64,000 nt of DNA from positions 310,001 to 374,000 of the forward strand of contig NZ_JAWRCU010000005.1 in NCBI RefSeq assembly GCF_033542235.1, written 5' to 3'. A program made the position numbers and the translations under genes. The DNA comes from JAWRCU01 sp033542235 (GTDB lineage: Bacteria; Pseudomonadota; Alphaproteobacteria; Rhizobiales; Rhizobiaceae). Every line of letters starts with the position of its first letter. Position 1 is the first letter of the stretch. Below are positions 53,661-62,155 of the stretch, in pieces. Under the pieces are notes generated by a model, which searched no databases, was not told where the DNA came from, and saw only the letters and a program-made list of their open reading frames with translations.

Positions 53661-54820
53661 AAGCCGAACTCCTTGCGGATGTCGTCGCTGTGCTCGCCGA
53701 TGCGCGGGGCGGCGCGCTCGACCTTCATCCGTTTGCCATTGACACGCAGCGGCGACCGTGTGGTGAGGATCGAGACGGCATCCTCGCGCGTCACCGTCTG
53801 CAGCATATCGAGCACGCGGAAACCTTCGTTTTCCATAAGCTCCGGCCAGGTCAGCACCTTGGCGCACCAGATGTCGGCCGGCTCGAGGATGGAGAGCCAC
53901 TCGGCGATGGTCCTGGTGGCGATCCTGGCGGCGATGATCTTCTTGATGTCGTCGCGCTCACTGAACCAGCTCGATGGCTGGTCGCGGTAGGCGCCGAGCT
54001 CGTTTGCCAGGCCGAGCAGGTCGGCGAGCTTGCCGATCGGCATCATGGCGACGGCGAGATAACCGTCCTTGGCCGGATAGACGCCGTAGGGCGCCGACAG
54101 ATAGGCATGCGCGCTGCGGAAAGACGAGCGCTTCGGCGGCCGCCTGCCATCGTTAAGATAGGTGGTGAGCACCTCGAACTGGAAGTCGACCAGCGCCTCG
54201 AGCAGGCTGGTCTGGACATGGCTGCCTTTGCCGGTGACGCCGCGTCGCACCAGCGCGGCGAGGATGCCCTGGCAGGCGGCCGCGCCGGCCAGCATATCGC
54301 CGACGGCAAGTCCGAACGGCACCGGGCCCTGCTCTTCGTCGCCATTCAGCCACATCACGCCGGAGCGCGACTGGGCGAGCAGATCCTGGCCCGGCCGAGC
54401 CACCCAAGGTCCTTCCTCGCCATAGCCGCTGATCGAGGCATAGACGATCTTCGGGTTGATTTTTCTCACCGTCTCATAATCGAGCCCGAGCCGCTCGATC
54501 ACGCCGGGCCGAAAATTCTGGATGAGCACGTCGACCTGTGACAGCAGCTTCTTCAGCCGCGCCATGTCGGCGGCATCCTTGAGATCGATGGCGAGGCTCT
54601 CCTTGCCGCGGTTGATGGCGTGGAAGATGGTCGAATCACCACCGATCTCGGTGTCGGACAGATAGAGCCGGCGCGACAGGTCGCCGCCGTCGGGCCGCTC
54701 GATCTTGATGACGCGAGCGCCCAGGTCGAGTAGCCTCAGCGAGCAGTACGGCCCCGACAGGAACTGGCTCATGTCGACCACGATAAGGCCTGCTAGCGGC
54801 AGTTCGTCTCCACTATTCAT
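53657..54820 (-). CDS. CaiB/BaiF family (class III) CoA-transferase
   Basis: A 387-residue CoA-transferase. It has DELPLAGLIVVDMSQFLSGP, LLDLGARVIKIERPDGGDLS, INRGKESLAIDLKD and QNFRPGVIERLGLDY, with SGYGEEGPWVARPGQDLLAQ. The active-site Asp of the family is in the DLLAQS region. It moves CoA between carboxylic acids (for example carnitine, oxalate, mesaconate). Overlaps with both neighbours suggest one transcript: MaoC, CoA-transferase, binding-like protein. ATG at 54820. Confidence 0.92.
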   Translation of the reverse strand: MNSGDELPLAGLIVVDMSQFLSGPYCSLRLLDLGARVIKIERPDGGDLSRRLYLSDTEIGGDSTIFHAINRGKESLAIDLKDAADMARLKKLLSQVDVLIQNFRPGVIERLGLDYETVRKINPKIVYASISGYGEEGPWVARPGQDLLAQSRSGVMWLNGDEEQGPVPFGLAVGDMLAGAAACQGILAALVRRGVTGKGSHVQTSLLEALVDFQFEVLTTYLNDGRRPPKRSSFRSAHAYLSAPYGVYPAKDGYLAVAMMPIGKLADLLGLANELGAYRDQPSSWFSERDDIKKIIAARIATRTIAEWLSILEPADIWCAKVLTWPELMENEGFRVLDMLQTVTREDAVSILTTRSPLRVNGKRMKVERAAPRIGEHSDDIRKEFGL

Positions 54821-54826
54821 GACAGA

Positions 54827-55411
54827 TTATTTCTCGGTCTTGCCGGTAAAATCGGCGGGATTCTTGTACTTCACGGTCTGCAGATGCTCGCAGTAGAGGA
54901 CGAGCTCGCCTTCGCCCTTGAATACCTCGTAGCTTGCGCGGATCAGCCCCATTTCCTGGTAGCGAGGCTTCTTATCGAGGTTGGTGCGGATCGTGTAAAT
55001 CGTGTCGCCGATGAAGACCGGCTTGATGAAGCGTAGCTTGTCATAGCCGTAGGAGAAGGCATTGACGCAGTTGGTTGCGACGAGCCCGAGCCCGGCCGAG
55101 AAGACGAAGGCACCGGCGATCAGCCGCTTGCCGAAGATACCCTCCCGTTCCGCGAACATCTGGTCCTGCACATAGGGATGGATGTCGAGCACCAGCGCGT
55201 TGAAAAGATGGCTATCCCCTTCGGCCATGGTGCGTCGCAGAGAACGGATCTTCTGGCCGACCGGCCAGTCTTCGTAGAACCAGTTCTCCGCATTCCAGAC
55301 CGGAATGGCGGCATGCTCGGCCGGCATGTCGGCCGGAAAAGTCGAAGATACTCCGACGGTTGGCGCGGCGGCTCCTCCGCTCACCGGTTGATCTGGCGAC
55401 GATTCGGCCAC
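54827..55411 (-). CDS. MaoC-family hydratase, paralogue 2
   Basis: A 194-residue protein with an extended N-terminus and a hot-dog domain (FYEDWPVGQKIRSLRRTMAE, FNALVLDIHPYVQDQMFA, KRLIAGAFVFSAGLGLVATN, YGYDKLRFIKPVFIGDT). The last motif is nearly identical to that of the MaoC protein at 42959. GTG at 55411 has AGGAGG eight bases upstream. It is first in an operon with a CoA-transferase, so a CoA-ester hydratase is likely. An operator-like 13-mer precedes it (55454-55466). Confidence 0.85.
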   Translation of the reverse strand: MAESSPDQPVSGGAAAPTVGVSSTFPADMPAEHAAIPVWNAENWFYEDWPVGQKIRSLRRTMAEGDSHLFNALVLDIHPYVQDQMFAEREGIFGKRLIAGAFVFSAGLGLVATNCVNAFSYGYDKLRFIKPVFIGDTIYTIRTNLDKKPRYQEMGLIRASYEVFKGEGELVLYCEHLQTVKYKNPADFTGKTEK

Positions 55412-55453
55412 CAACTCACCTCCTCCTCAATTCTTCTTATGTAAATGATACTT

Positions 55454-55470
55454 TCACATATGAGTTGAAA
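55454..55470. promoter_or_regulatory. Operator-like site shared with the sugar promoter
   Basis: TCACATATGAGTT at 55454-55466 matches TCACTTATGAGTG at 50566-50578 at eleven of thirteen positions. It lies about 43 bases upstream of the MaoC start, next to a TGAAA that inverts TTTCA. It may bind the IclR regulator. Confidence 0.45.
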
Positions 55471-55635
55471 TCGCAAGGGCCATCCGAAATCTCCAGGGCC
55501 TCCCGGGCACAGTCGACGGCAATGACGGCGGCCCACCCCTTTGGTCTCGTTGAGAATTTCCGGGACTGGCCTTTGGGTTAACCTGCCAATGTGCCACGTT
55601 AGGGCCGAGACGGTGCCCCAGACAGGCGAGTATTT

Positions 55636-56286
55636 ATGGAAGTCTTCACCGCCGCCGGCCTTTCGGCCCTGCTTCAGGTCGTCGCCATCGACCTGGTCCT
55701 GGCTGGCGACAATGCCGTCGTGATCGGCATGGCGGCTGCCGGCTTACCGAAGGAACGGCGCCGCAAGGCGATCATGATCGGCGTCATCGCGGCGACGGCA
55801 CTGCGCATATGCTTTGCGGCGATCACACTGCAGCTCTTGCAGATACTCGGTCTCCTGCTCGTCGGTGGTCTGCTCCTGCTCTGGGTCTGCTGGAAGATGT
55901 GGCGGGAGATCCGGACCACGGCAGCGGAGAGGCATGCGGCCCTGACCAACGTCGACGACGACAAGGACGGCTCGGTTGAAGGCGGCGCACGGCGGAAGAC
56001 CCTCATGCAGGCCGCCACGCAGATCGTGATTGCCGATGTCTCGATGTCGCTCGACAACGTGCTCGCAGTGGCCGGAGCGGCGCGGGACCATCCGACGGTA
56101 CTCGTCATCGGGCTCATTCTGTCGGTGGCGCTCATGGGCGTTGCCGCCAACTATATCGCGCGGCTGCTGAACCGCGTTCCTTGGATCGCCTATATCGGCC
56201 TTGCGATCATCCTCTATGTCGCGCTCAACATGATCTATCACGGTGCGCTTGAAGTCTGGCCTGTCGTCCAGGACACGACGTCATAG
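55636..56286 (+). CDS. TerC-family integral membrane protein (YjbE type)
   Basis: A 216-residue membrane protein with seven predicted spans. Conserved acidic residues in helices are DLVLAGDNAVVIGMA and ADVSMSLDNVLAVAG, the TerC hallmark, and a hydrophilic loop of about 35 residues splits the two halves. Family members are linked to manganese export or metallation of exported proteins. ATG at 55636; upstream sequence does not show a clear yybP-ykoY riboswitch. It stands alone. Confidence 0.9.
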   Translation: MEVFTAAGLSALLQVVAIDLVLAGDNAVVIGMAAAGLPKERRRKAIMIGVIAATALRICFAAITLQLLQILGLLLVGGLLLLWVCWKMWREIRTTAAERHAALTNVDDDKDGSVEGGARRKTLMQAATQIVIADVSMSLDNVLAVAGAARDHPTVLVIGLILSVALMGVAANYIARLLNRVPWIAYIGLAIILYVALNMIYHGALEVWPVVQDTTS

Positions 56287-56512
56287 AGAGGTTCCCCGCC
56301 GCCGAAACAGGGATCAACCCATTCATCCGCGCTGATCCGGGCGGCCGGATCGTTCAACGGACGGAAGGAAATTCGCAGCAGGGCGAGCCGCCAGGTAAGC
56401 ATGATCGCGTGCACCATCGCGGCAACATGTCCTTGTCGGGGCGGTTACAGCGGCAAGCTCTTGTGCTAGTTGGCCGTCTTTCTCGAAAAGACCGAAACCG
56501 GAAGCAGAGATC

Positions 56513-57826
56513 ATGTCCGCCCCACGCGTCAGTTTCGTTAGCCTGGGCTGCCCAAAGGCGCTCGTCGATTCCGAGCGGATCATCACCCGGCTGCGCGCCG
56601 AAGGCTACGAGATCGCCCGGAAGCATGATGGCGCCGACCTCGTCGTCGTCAACACGTGCGGCTTCCTGGATTCGGCTCGCGACGAATCCCTGAAGGCGAT
56701 TGGCGACGCGCTGTCCGAGAATGGCCGCGTGATCGTCACGGGCTGCCTCGGCGCCGAGCCGGAGGTGATCCGCGACAAGCATCCGAACGTGCTCGCCATC
56801 ACCGGGCCTCAGGCCTATGAGAGCGTGATGTCGGCTGTGCACGAGGCCGCGCCGCCCGTTCACGACCCCTTCCTCGACCTGCTTCCGCCGCAGGGGGTGA
56901 AGCTCACGCCGCGCCATTACGCCTATCTGAAGATCTCCGAGGGCTGCAACAACCGTTGCTCCTTCTGCATCATCCCTTCGCTTCGCGGCGACCTCGTCTC
57001 GCGGCCCATAGCCGACGTGCTGCGCGAAGCCGAAAAGCTGGCAAAGGCAGGCGTCAAGGAGATACTCGCCATCTCGCAGGATACCAGCGCCTATGGCGTC
57101 GACATCAAGTACCAGCCGAGCATCTGGGGCGAACGGGAGATCCGCGCCAAATTCATCGAGCTCGCCCGGGAACTCGGCGAGCTCGGTGTGTGGGTTCGAC
57201 TCCACTACGTCTATCCCTACCCGCATGTCGACGAGGTGATCCCGCTGATGGCCGAGGGCAAGGTGCTGCCCTACCTCGACATCCCGTTCCAGCATGCTTC
57301 ACCAACGGTGCTCAAGAACATGCGCCGGCCCGCGCATCAGGAGAAGACACTCGAGCGCATCCGCCGCTGGCGCGAGATCTGCCCGGACCTTGCTGTTCGC
57401 TCGACCTTCATCGTCGGGTTCCCCGGCGAGACGGAGGAGGATTTCGAACTGCTGCTCGACTGGCTCGACGAGGCGAAGATCGACCGCGCAGGCTGCTTCA
57501 AATACGAGCCGGTCAAAGGCGCGCGCTCAAACGACCTCGGGCTCGACGAAGTGCCTCAGGAGGTCAAGGAGGCGCGCTGGAAGCGCTTCATGACGCGACA
57601 GCAGAAGATCTCGGCGGACTTGCTCAAGAAGAAGGTCGGCAAACGGCTGCCGGTCCTGATCGACGAAGCAAACGGCACGGTCGCCAAAGGCCGCTCCAAA
57701 TACGACGCTCCCGAGATCGACGGCAACGTCCATATCGAGGCGCGCCGGCCGCTGCGCACCGGCGACATTGTGACGGTCAAGATCGATCGCGCCGATGCGT
57801 ATGATTTGTATGGCCAGGCGGTTTAG
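56513..57826 (+). CDS. rimO: Ribosomal protein S12 methylthiotransferase RimO
   Basis: A 437-residue radical-SAM methylthiotransferase that modifies Asp of ribosomal protein S12. N-terminal UPF0004 cysteines are in VSLGCPKALVD, VVNTCGFLD and VTGCLGAEPE. The radical-SAM cluster is EGCNNRCSFCIIPSLRG (CxxxCxxC). A C-terminal TRAM domain follows (GNVHIEARRPLRTGDIVTVK). GCAGAG lies upstream of ATG 56513. Confidence 0.96.
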   Translation: MSAPRVSFVSLGCPKALVDSERIITRLRAEGYEIARKHDGADLVVVNTCGFLDSARDESLKAIGDALSENGRVIVTGCLGAEPEVIRDKHPNVLAITGPQAYESVMSAVHEAAPPVHDPFLDLLPPQGVKLTPRHYAYLKISEGCNNRCSFCIIPSLRGDLVSRPIADVLREAEKLAKAGVKEILAISQDTSAYGVDIKYQPSIWGEREIRAKFIELARELGELGVWVRLHYVYPYPHVDEVIPLMAEGKVLPYLDIPFQHASPTVLKNMRRPAHQEKTLERIRRWREICPDLAVRSTFIVGFPGETEEDFELLLDWLDEAKIDRAGCFKYEPVKGARSNDLGLDEVPQEVKEARWKRFMTRQQKISADLLKKKVGKRLPVLIDEANGTVAKGRSKYDAPEIDGNVHIEARRPLRTGDIVTVKIDRADAYDLYGQAV

Positions 57827-57833
57827 CTGACCG

Positions 57834-58073
57834 TCACCTCCGGTAAGGAACGATCTTGAGGCTGTCGTAACCCGGATTGGCCTCCAGATAATCCTTGGCA
57901 GCGAAAAACAGGTCCTGGACAGCGTCCTCGTCATAGAACGGATCGTCCTTTGAGAGGGCGAGGTCGGTCTCTACGACATAGATCGACCTCAGGTCGATCG
58001 AATCCCACCGCATTGTCGGGCGGGTAGCCAAGACGTGAGGATGTTCGAGCAATTGAACCTCCTGTAGCATCAT
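57834..58073 (-). CDS. Small acidic hypothetical protein
   Basis: A 79-residue protein (MMLQEVQLLEHPHVLATRPT ... DSLKIVPYRR) with an acidic centre (VVETDLALSKDDPFYDEDAV) and a helical second half (QDLFFAAKDYLEANPGYDSL). AGGAGG is seen upstream of the second or first ATG. No signal or membrane part. It converges on rimO, seven bases away. Family unknown to me. Confidence 0.65.
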   Translation of the reverse strand: MMLQEVQLLEHPHVLATRPTMRWDSIDLRSIYVVETDLALSKDDPFYDEDAVQDLFFAAKDYLEANPGYDSLKIVPYRR

Positions 58074-58095
58074 ACCGTCGAAATCCGGGCGCAGC

Positions 58096-58734
58096 CTAGC
58101 CCCTCCCCGCGAATGGCGGCGGAGTCACATGCTGCGCCAGTTCAGCTTCTTTGGCGGCGTAGCGCCGGTAAGCCGGCCGGTCGGTGGCACGTGCGACGTA
58201 ATCCTTGAAGACAGCAAGCGCCGGAAGCACCTTCAGGATGTTCATCGTGAAGTTGATGCCGCCGGCGAGCTGCGTGTCGGCTGCGGTGAAGCTCTCGCCT
58301 ACGGCATAGGGCTGTCTCGACAACAGCTTCTCGAGGTTCGTGACCATGTCATCGAACAGGCCGAAGGAGAAGTTGTTGCTGACATACTGCCATCCTTGCG
58401 CCCTGGCAGCGACCGCTGGGTCGAAGACGGAATCGCAATAGACCAGCCGGGTGAGATAGGCGGCCCGGCGACCGTCACCGATCGGCGGAGCGAGCCCCGC
58501 CTCGGGGAAAGTGTCGGCGAGATAGATGCAGATCGCCGCGCGCTCCGTCACGATCGTGCCATCATGCTCGATCGCCGGGACCTTCTTGTTCGGCTGGATC
58601 TCGCGATAGCTCTCGGGCACGCCGCCAGGTGCGCGGATATCGACGATTTCAATCTCATACGGCTGGGCGAGCTCTTCGAGCAGCCAGAACACGGTCGACG
58701 CTCGCGACCAGGGCGCGCAGTAGAACTTCAACAT
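58096..58734 (-). CDS. Glutathione S-transferase family protein
   Basis: A 212-residue protein. The N-terminal thioredoxin fold is MLKFYCAPWSRASTVFWLLE with the cis-Pro motif NKKVPAIEHDG and ERAAICIYLAD (Glu-Ser/Arg-type binding). A helical C-terminal domain covers 85-205. Catalytic residue may be the Ser or Cys near SRAS. Role unspecified. Confidence 0.9.
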   Translation of the reverse strand: MLKFYCAPWSRASTVFWLLEELAQPYEIEIVDIRAPGGVPESYREIQPNKKVPAIEHDGTIVTERAAICIYLADTFPEAGLAPPIGDGRRAAYLTRLVYCDSVFDPAVAARAQGWQYVSNNFSFGLFDDMVTNLEKLLSRQPYAVGESFTAADTQLAGGINFTMNILKVLPALAVFKDYVARATDRPAYRRYAAKEAELAQHVTPPPFAGRG

Positions 58735-58852
58735 TGCGGCTTTCCTCGCTGCTTTTCACGTCTTTATAGCAAAGCGCTCCTGACAACATTTTGTCAGGAA
58801 GCTTGGCAGGAGTCCGAGGAAATTTGTGAACTGCCGAATGCTGCGAAACGCC

Positions 58853-58883
58853 CGTCAAAAAGAAAGGGCGCCATAGGCGCCCT
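58853..58883 (-). terminator. Rho-independent terminator after the BMP binding-protein gene
   Basis: On the minus strand the stem AGGGCGCC-TAT-GGCGCCCT (58876-58883 with 58865-58872) is followed by TTCTTTTT, 25 bases past the stop of the BMP gene. Confidence 0.88.
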
Positions 58884-58907
58884 CTCTCAACCCACGAGGG
58901 TAAAAGC

Positions 58908-59984
58908 TTACTGCGGCAGCTTGTCGTCCACGCCTTTCACGTAGAAGTTCATGCCGAGCAGCTCGGCATCCGTAGCGACCTGGCCGTCCTTCAGCCATTC
59001 CGAGCCGTCTTGCTTGGCGATCGGTCCGGTAAAGGGATTCCAGCCGTCGGCAATCTTCTTCTCTGTCGCCTCGGCCATGGCCTTCACATCGTCGGGCATG
59101 TTGGTGAAAGGCGAAAGCTTGACCGCACCATCCTTGATGCCGAGCCAGACATCGCCCGCCTTCCAGGTGCCGTCGAGAACGGCTTTGACGCGCTCGACGT
59201 AATAGGGGCCCCAATTGTCGGTGTTGGCGGTCAACTGCGCCTGCGGCGCGAATTTGAGCATGTCCGACGACTGACCGAAGCCATGCAGCTTGCGCTCCTC
59301 TGCGACCTGCAGCGGTGCGGTCGAATCGGTATGCTGGACGATGATGTCGGCGCCCTGGTCGAACAGCGCCTTGGCGGCGTCGGCTTCCTTGCCGGGATCG
59401 AACCAGGAGTTCACCCAGACGATCTTGGCCTTGAAGTTCGGATTGATCGACTGCGCGCCGAGCATGAAGGAGTTGATGCCCATCACCACTTCAGGGATCG
59501 GGAAGGAGACGATATAGCCGGCCGTCCCGGATTTCGACACCTTCGCCGCAATCTGGCCCATCACGTAGCGCCCTTCGTAGAAGCGGGCGTTGTAGATGCT
59601 GAGATTGTCAGCTGTTTTGTAACCGGTGGCGTGCTCGAACTTCACGTTCGGAAATTTCTTGGCGACCTTCACCATCGAATCCATGAAGCCGAAGGAAGTG
59701 CCGAAGATGATTTTGCAGCCTTCGCGCGCAAGCCGCTCGAAGGCGCGATCGGCGTCGGGGCCCTCGGCAACATTCTCAAGATAGGAGGTCGTGACCTTAT
59801 CGCCGAGCTCCTTTTCGACCTCAAGGCGACCTTGGTCGTGCTGGTAGGAATAGCCGAAGTCGCCGATCGGACCGACATATACCCAGCAGGCTTTGAGCTT
59901 CTCCTGGGCTTGCGCAGACGCGGCGAGCGCCAAGACCGCTCCCGTCGTCATCGCTGCGAGCATGAATTTTCTCATTTCAGTCAC
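58908..59984 (-). CDS. BMP-family ABC transporter binding protein (nucleoside type)
   Basis: A 358-residue exported protein; signal MTEMRKFMLAAMTTGAVLAL then AASAQA. BMP/PnrA features: CWVYVGPIGDFGYSYQHDQG, FERLAREGCKIIFGTSFGFM, IAAKVSKSGTAGYIVSFPIP, VLDGTWKAGDVWLG. This family feeds nucleoside importers. A terminator follows, and the permease and ATPase genes lie upstream in the run 63726 to 60070. Purine nucleosides or related bases are the likely ligand. Confidence 0.93.
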   Translation of the reverse strand: MTEMRKFMLAAMTTGAVLALAASAQAQEKLKACWVYVGPIGDFGYSYQHDQGRLEVEKELGDKVTTSYLENVAEGPDADRAFERLAREGCKIIFGTSFGFMDSMVKVAKKFPNVKFEHATGYKTADNLSIYNARFYEGRYVMGQIAAKVSKSGTAGYIVSFPIPEVVMGINSFMLGAQSINPNFKAKIVWVNSWFDPGKEADAAKALFDQGADIIVQHTDSTAPLQVAEERKLHGFGQSSDMLKFAPQAQLTANTDNWGPYYVERVKAVLDGTWKAGDVWLGIKDGAVKLSPFTNMPDDVKAMAEATEKKIADGWNPFTGPIAKQDGSEWLKDGQVATDAELLGMNFYVKGVDDKLPQ

Positions 59985-60037
59985 ACCTCTCTGTAGGTTT
60001 TGCGAGTTGGTTCTTCTTGTTTTGTCGGCACCGGCCC

Positions 60038-60082
60038 TGTCAACGGCCTCGTTGTCAACGGCCTTTCTATCAACGGTCTGGC
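60038..60082. repeat. 15-bp tandem repeat, three units, at a gene end
   Basis: Units 60038-60052 TGTCAACGGCCTCGT, 60053-60067 TGTCAACGGCCTTTC and 60068-60082 TATCAACGGTCTGGC. The third overlaps the final codons and TGA of the permease at 60070. Probable local duplication of the gene's 3' end. Confidence 0.7.
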
Positions 60083-61044
60083 ACGAACGCCCGGCCGAGC
60101 GAGGCGGGTGTGTTCATCATCGTCAGCCGCCTGTTGCGCGAGATTAGAACGAGAACGAGGATCGTTGCCAGATAGGGAAGCGAAGAAAGGAACTGCGCGG
60201 GCACCGATTTTATGACGCTCGCCAGCCAATAGAGTGGTCCCGGCAGGAAAGCGAGGTCCGCGAGGTTTGTCGCCTGGATGTGCAGCTGTGCGATCGTGAT
60301 CGCGCCGAAGAGATACGCGCCGGCAAGCACCCGCCAGGGCCGCCACGATGAAAAGACGACCAGCGCCAGCGCAATCCACCCTCGGCCGGCGGTCATGTTC
60401 TCAACCCATTGCGGTGTATAGACGAGCGACAGATGCGCGCCCGCCAGCCCGGCACAGGCACCTCCGAACATCACCGCCAGGTAACGGATGCCGATGACGT
60501 CGATGCCGAGCGCATGCGCGGAACTGTGGTTGTCGCCGATCGAGCGCAGTGTAAGCCCTGCTCGCGTGCGGAACAGGAACCAGGCGACACCGGCGGTAAG
60601 CAGGATCGAAATGTAGAAGAGCGGGTCTTCCCCGAAGATGAACTTGCCGATCACGGGCAGGTCCGAAAGGATGGGAATCGACAGGTTGCCGAGCCGCATG
60701 CCGGGCAGGCCGACGAAGCCTACGCCGAGCATTCCGGAAAAGCCCATGCCAAGCAGCGTCAGCGCGAGGCCGGTCGCGACCTGGTTGGTGACCAGCGTCA
60801 GCGTCAGAAAGCCGAACAGCAGCGAAAACAGTGCGCCGACGATGATCGCGGCAATTACCCCGAGCCAGGGCGAGCCCGTCGTCAGCGCGACGCCGAAGCC
60901 GGTGACGGCGCCCATCAACATCATACCCTCGACGCCGAGGTTGAGTACGCCCGAGCGTTCCACGACGAGTTCGCCGATCGCCGCGATCAGCAGCGGCGTC
61001 GAGGCTGTCGCTATCGTCAACAGGATGGCTTCAAGCGTTCCCAT
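60070..61044 (-). CDS. Nucleoside ABC transporter permease (BPD_transp_2)
   Basis: A 324-residue polytopic protein. Segments include MGTLEAILLTIATASTPLLI, GVLNLGVEGMMLMGAVTGFG and GLTLRSIGDNHSSAHALGID. ATG at 61044 has GGAG upstream and overlaps the other permease by fourteen bases. Together they form the heteromeric channel. Confidence 0.93.
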   Translation of the reverse strand: MGTLEAILLTIATASTPLLIAAIGELVVERSGVLNLGVEGMMLMGAVTGFGVALTTGSPWLGVIAAIIVGALFSLLFGFLTLTLVTNQVATGLALTLLGMGFSGMLGVGFVGLPGMRLGNLSIPILSDLPVIGKFIFGEDPLFYISILLTAGVAWFLFRTRAGLTLRSIGDNHSSAHALGIDVIGIRYLAVMFGGACAGLAGAHLSLVYTPQWVENMTAGRGWIALALVVFSSWRPWRVLAGAYLFGAITIAQLHIQATNLADLAFLPGPLYWLASVIKSVPAQFLSSLPYLATILVLVLISRNRRLTMMNTPASLGRAFVPDR

Positions 61045-62155
61045 GCGCAGGCTCCAGGGCTTTGGCAGGAGAGGTCCTGACAAGGCGGATGCGGTAAAGG
61101 ATCAGCGTGTCGCAGGCGAGCACGAAGAAGAGCAGCATGCCCTGGAAGGCGCGCACGGCCTTGTCGGAAAGTCCGATCGAGACCTGCGCGGCCTCGCCGC
61201 CGAGATAGGAGAGGCCAAGAACGAGCCCGGCGGCTACGATCCCAAGCGGGTTCAGCCGTCCGAGGAAAGCGACGATGATTGCCGTGAAGCCGTAGCCGGG
61301 CGAGATCGTCGGCTGCAACTGCCCGATCGCACCGGAGACTTCCGAAATGCCGGCAAGCCCGGCGAGCCCACCAGAGACGAGAAACCCGAAGAACACCATG
61401 CGCGAGGATGAGAAGCCGGCAAAGCGCCCTGCCCTGGGGCTTTGACCGAGCACCTTCACCTCGAACCCCTTAAGCGTCTTTGAAACGAGGAACCACATCA
61501 CCAACGCAGCGACCAGCGCGAACACGAAGCCCCAGTTCGCGCGGCCCGACGCCGGGAAAATCTCCGGCAGCACGGCGCTGTCGTTGAACTGCACGGTCTG
61601 CGGGAAGTTGAAACCCTTCGGGTCGCGCCACGGCCCGCGCACGATCCAGTCGAGCAGGAGCTGCGCGACATAGACCAGCATCAGGCTGGTCAGGATCTCG
61701 TTGGTGTTGAAGCGCGTCTTGAGGAAGGCAGGGATAGCGGCATAGGCGGCGCCGCCGACAATGCCCATCAACAGCATCAACGGCAGCACGATCCACGATT
61801 CGAACGTCGGGAACACCACCGGCAGGATCGAGCCGACGATCCCGCCGACGATGAACTGGCCCTCGGCGCCAATGTTCCAGTTGTTTGAGAGGTAGCAGAT
61901 CGATAAGCCAACGGCGATCAGGATGAGCGGCGCAGCCTTGATCGCAAGCTCGTGCAGTTGCCAGAAGTCATCGGGGTTCCAGAGGCCGCTGAGTGGCGCG
62001 ACGAAATAGTAGTAGAGCGCCTCGATCGGGTTCTTGCCGAGGAGCGAGAACATGACGGCGCCGGCGACCAGCGTCAGACCGAGCGCGATGAAGGGCGACA
62101 GCACGCTGAACAGCGCCGAGCGCTGCGGCCGCTTGATCAGCTCGACGCGCATCAC
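61031..62155 (-). CDS. Nucleoside ABC transporter permease (BPD_transp_2)
   Basis: A 374-residue permease, larger partner, with at least eight spans. LSNNWNIGAEGQFIVGGIVG and GGAAYAAIPAFLKTRFNTNE are conserved, as is GFSSSRMVFFGFLVSGGLAG. It starts with ATG at 62155, overlapping the ATPase stop by four bases. Confidence 0.93.
   Translation of the reverse strand: MMRVELIKRPQRSALFSVLSPFIALGLTLVAGAVMFSLLGKNPIEALYYYFVAPLSGLWNPDDFWQLHELAIKAAPLILIAVGLSICYLSNNWNIGAEGQFIVGGIVGSILPVVFPTFESWIVLPLMLLMGIVGGAAYAAIPAFLKTRFNTNEILTSLMLVYVAQLLLDWIVRGPWRDPKGFNFPQTVQFNDSAVLPEIFPASGRANWGFVFALVAALVMWFLVSKTLKGFEVKVLGQSPRAGRFAGFSSSRMVFFGFLVSGGLAGLAGISEVSGAIGQLQPTISPGYGFTAIIVAFLGRLNPLGIVAAGLVLGLSYLGGEAAQVSIGLSDKAVRAFQGMLLFFVLACDTLILYRIRLVRTSPAKALEPAHGNA

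Noticed and set aside
55540..55635. Possible yybP-ykoY manganese riboswitch before the TerC gene
   Set aside because: The conserved core bases and paired elements of that motif are not visible by eye; a covariance search would be needed.
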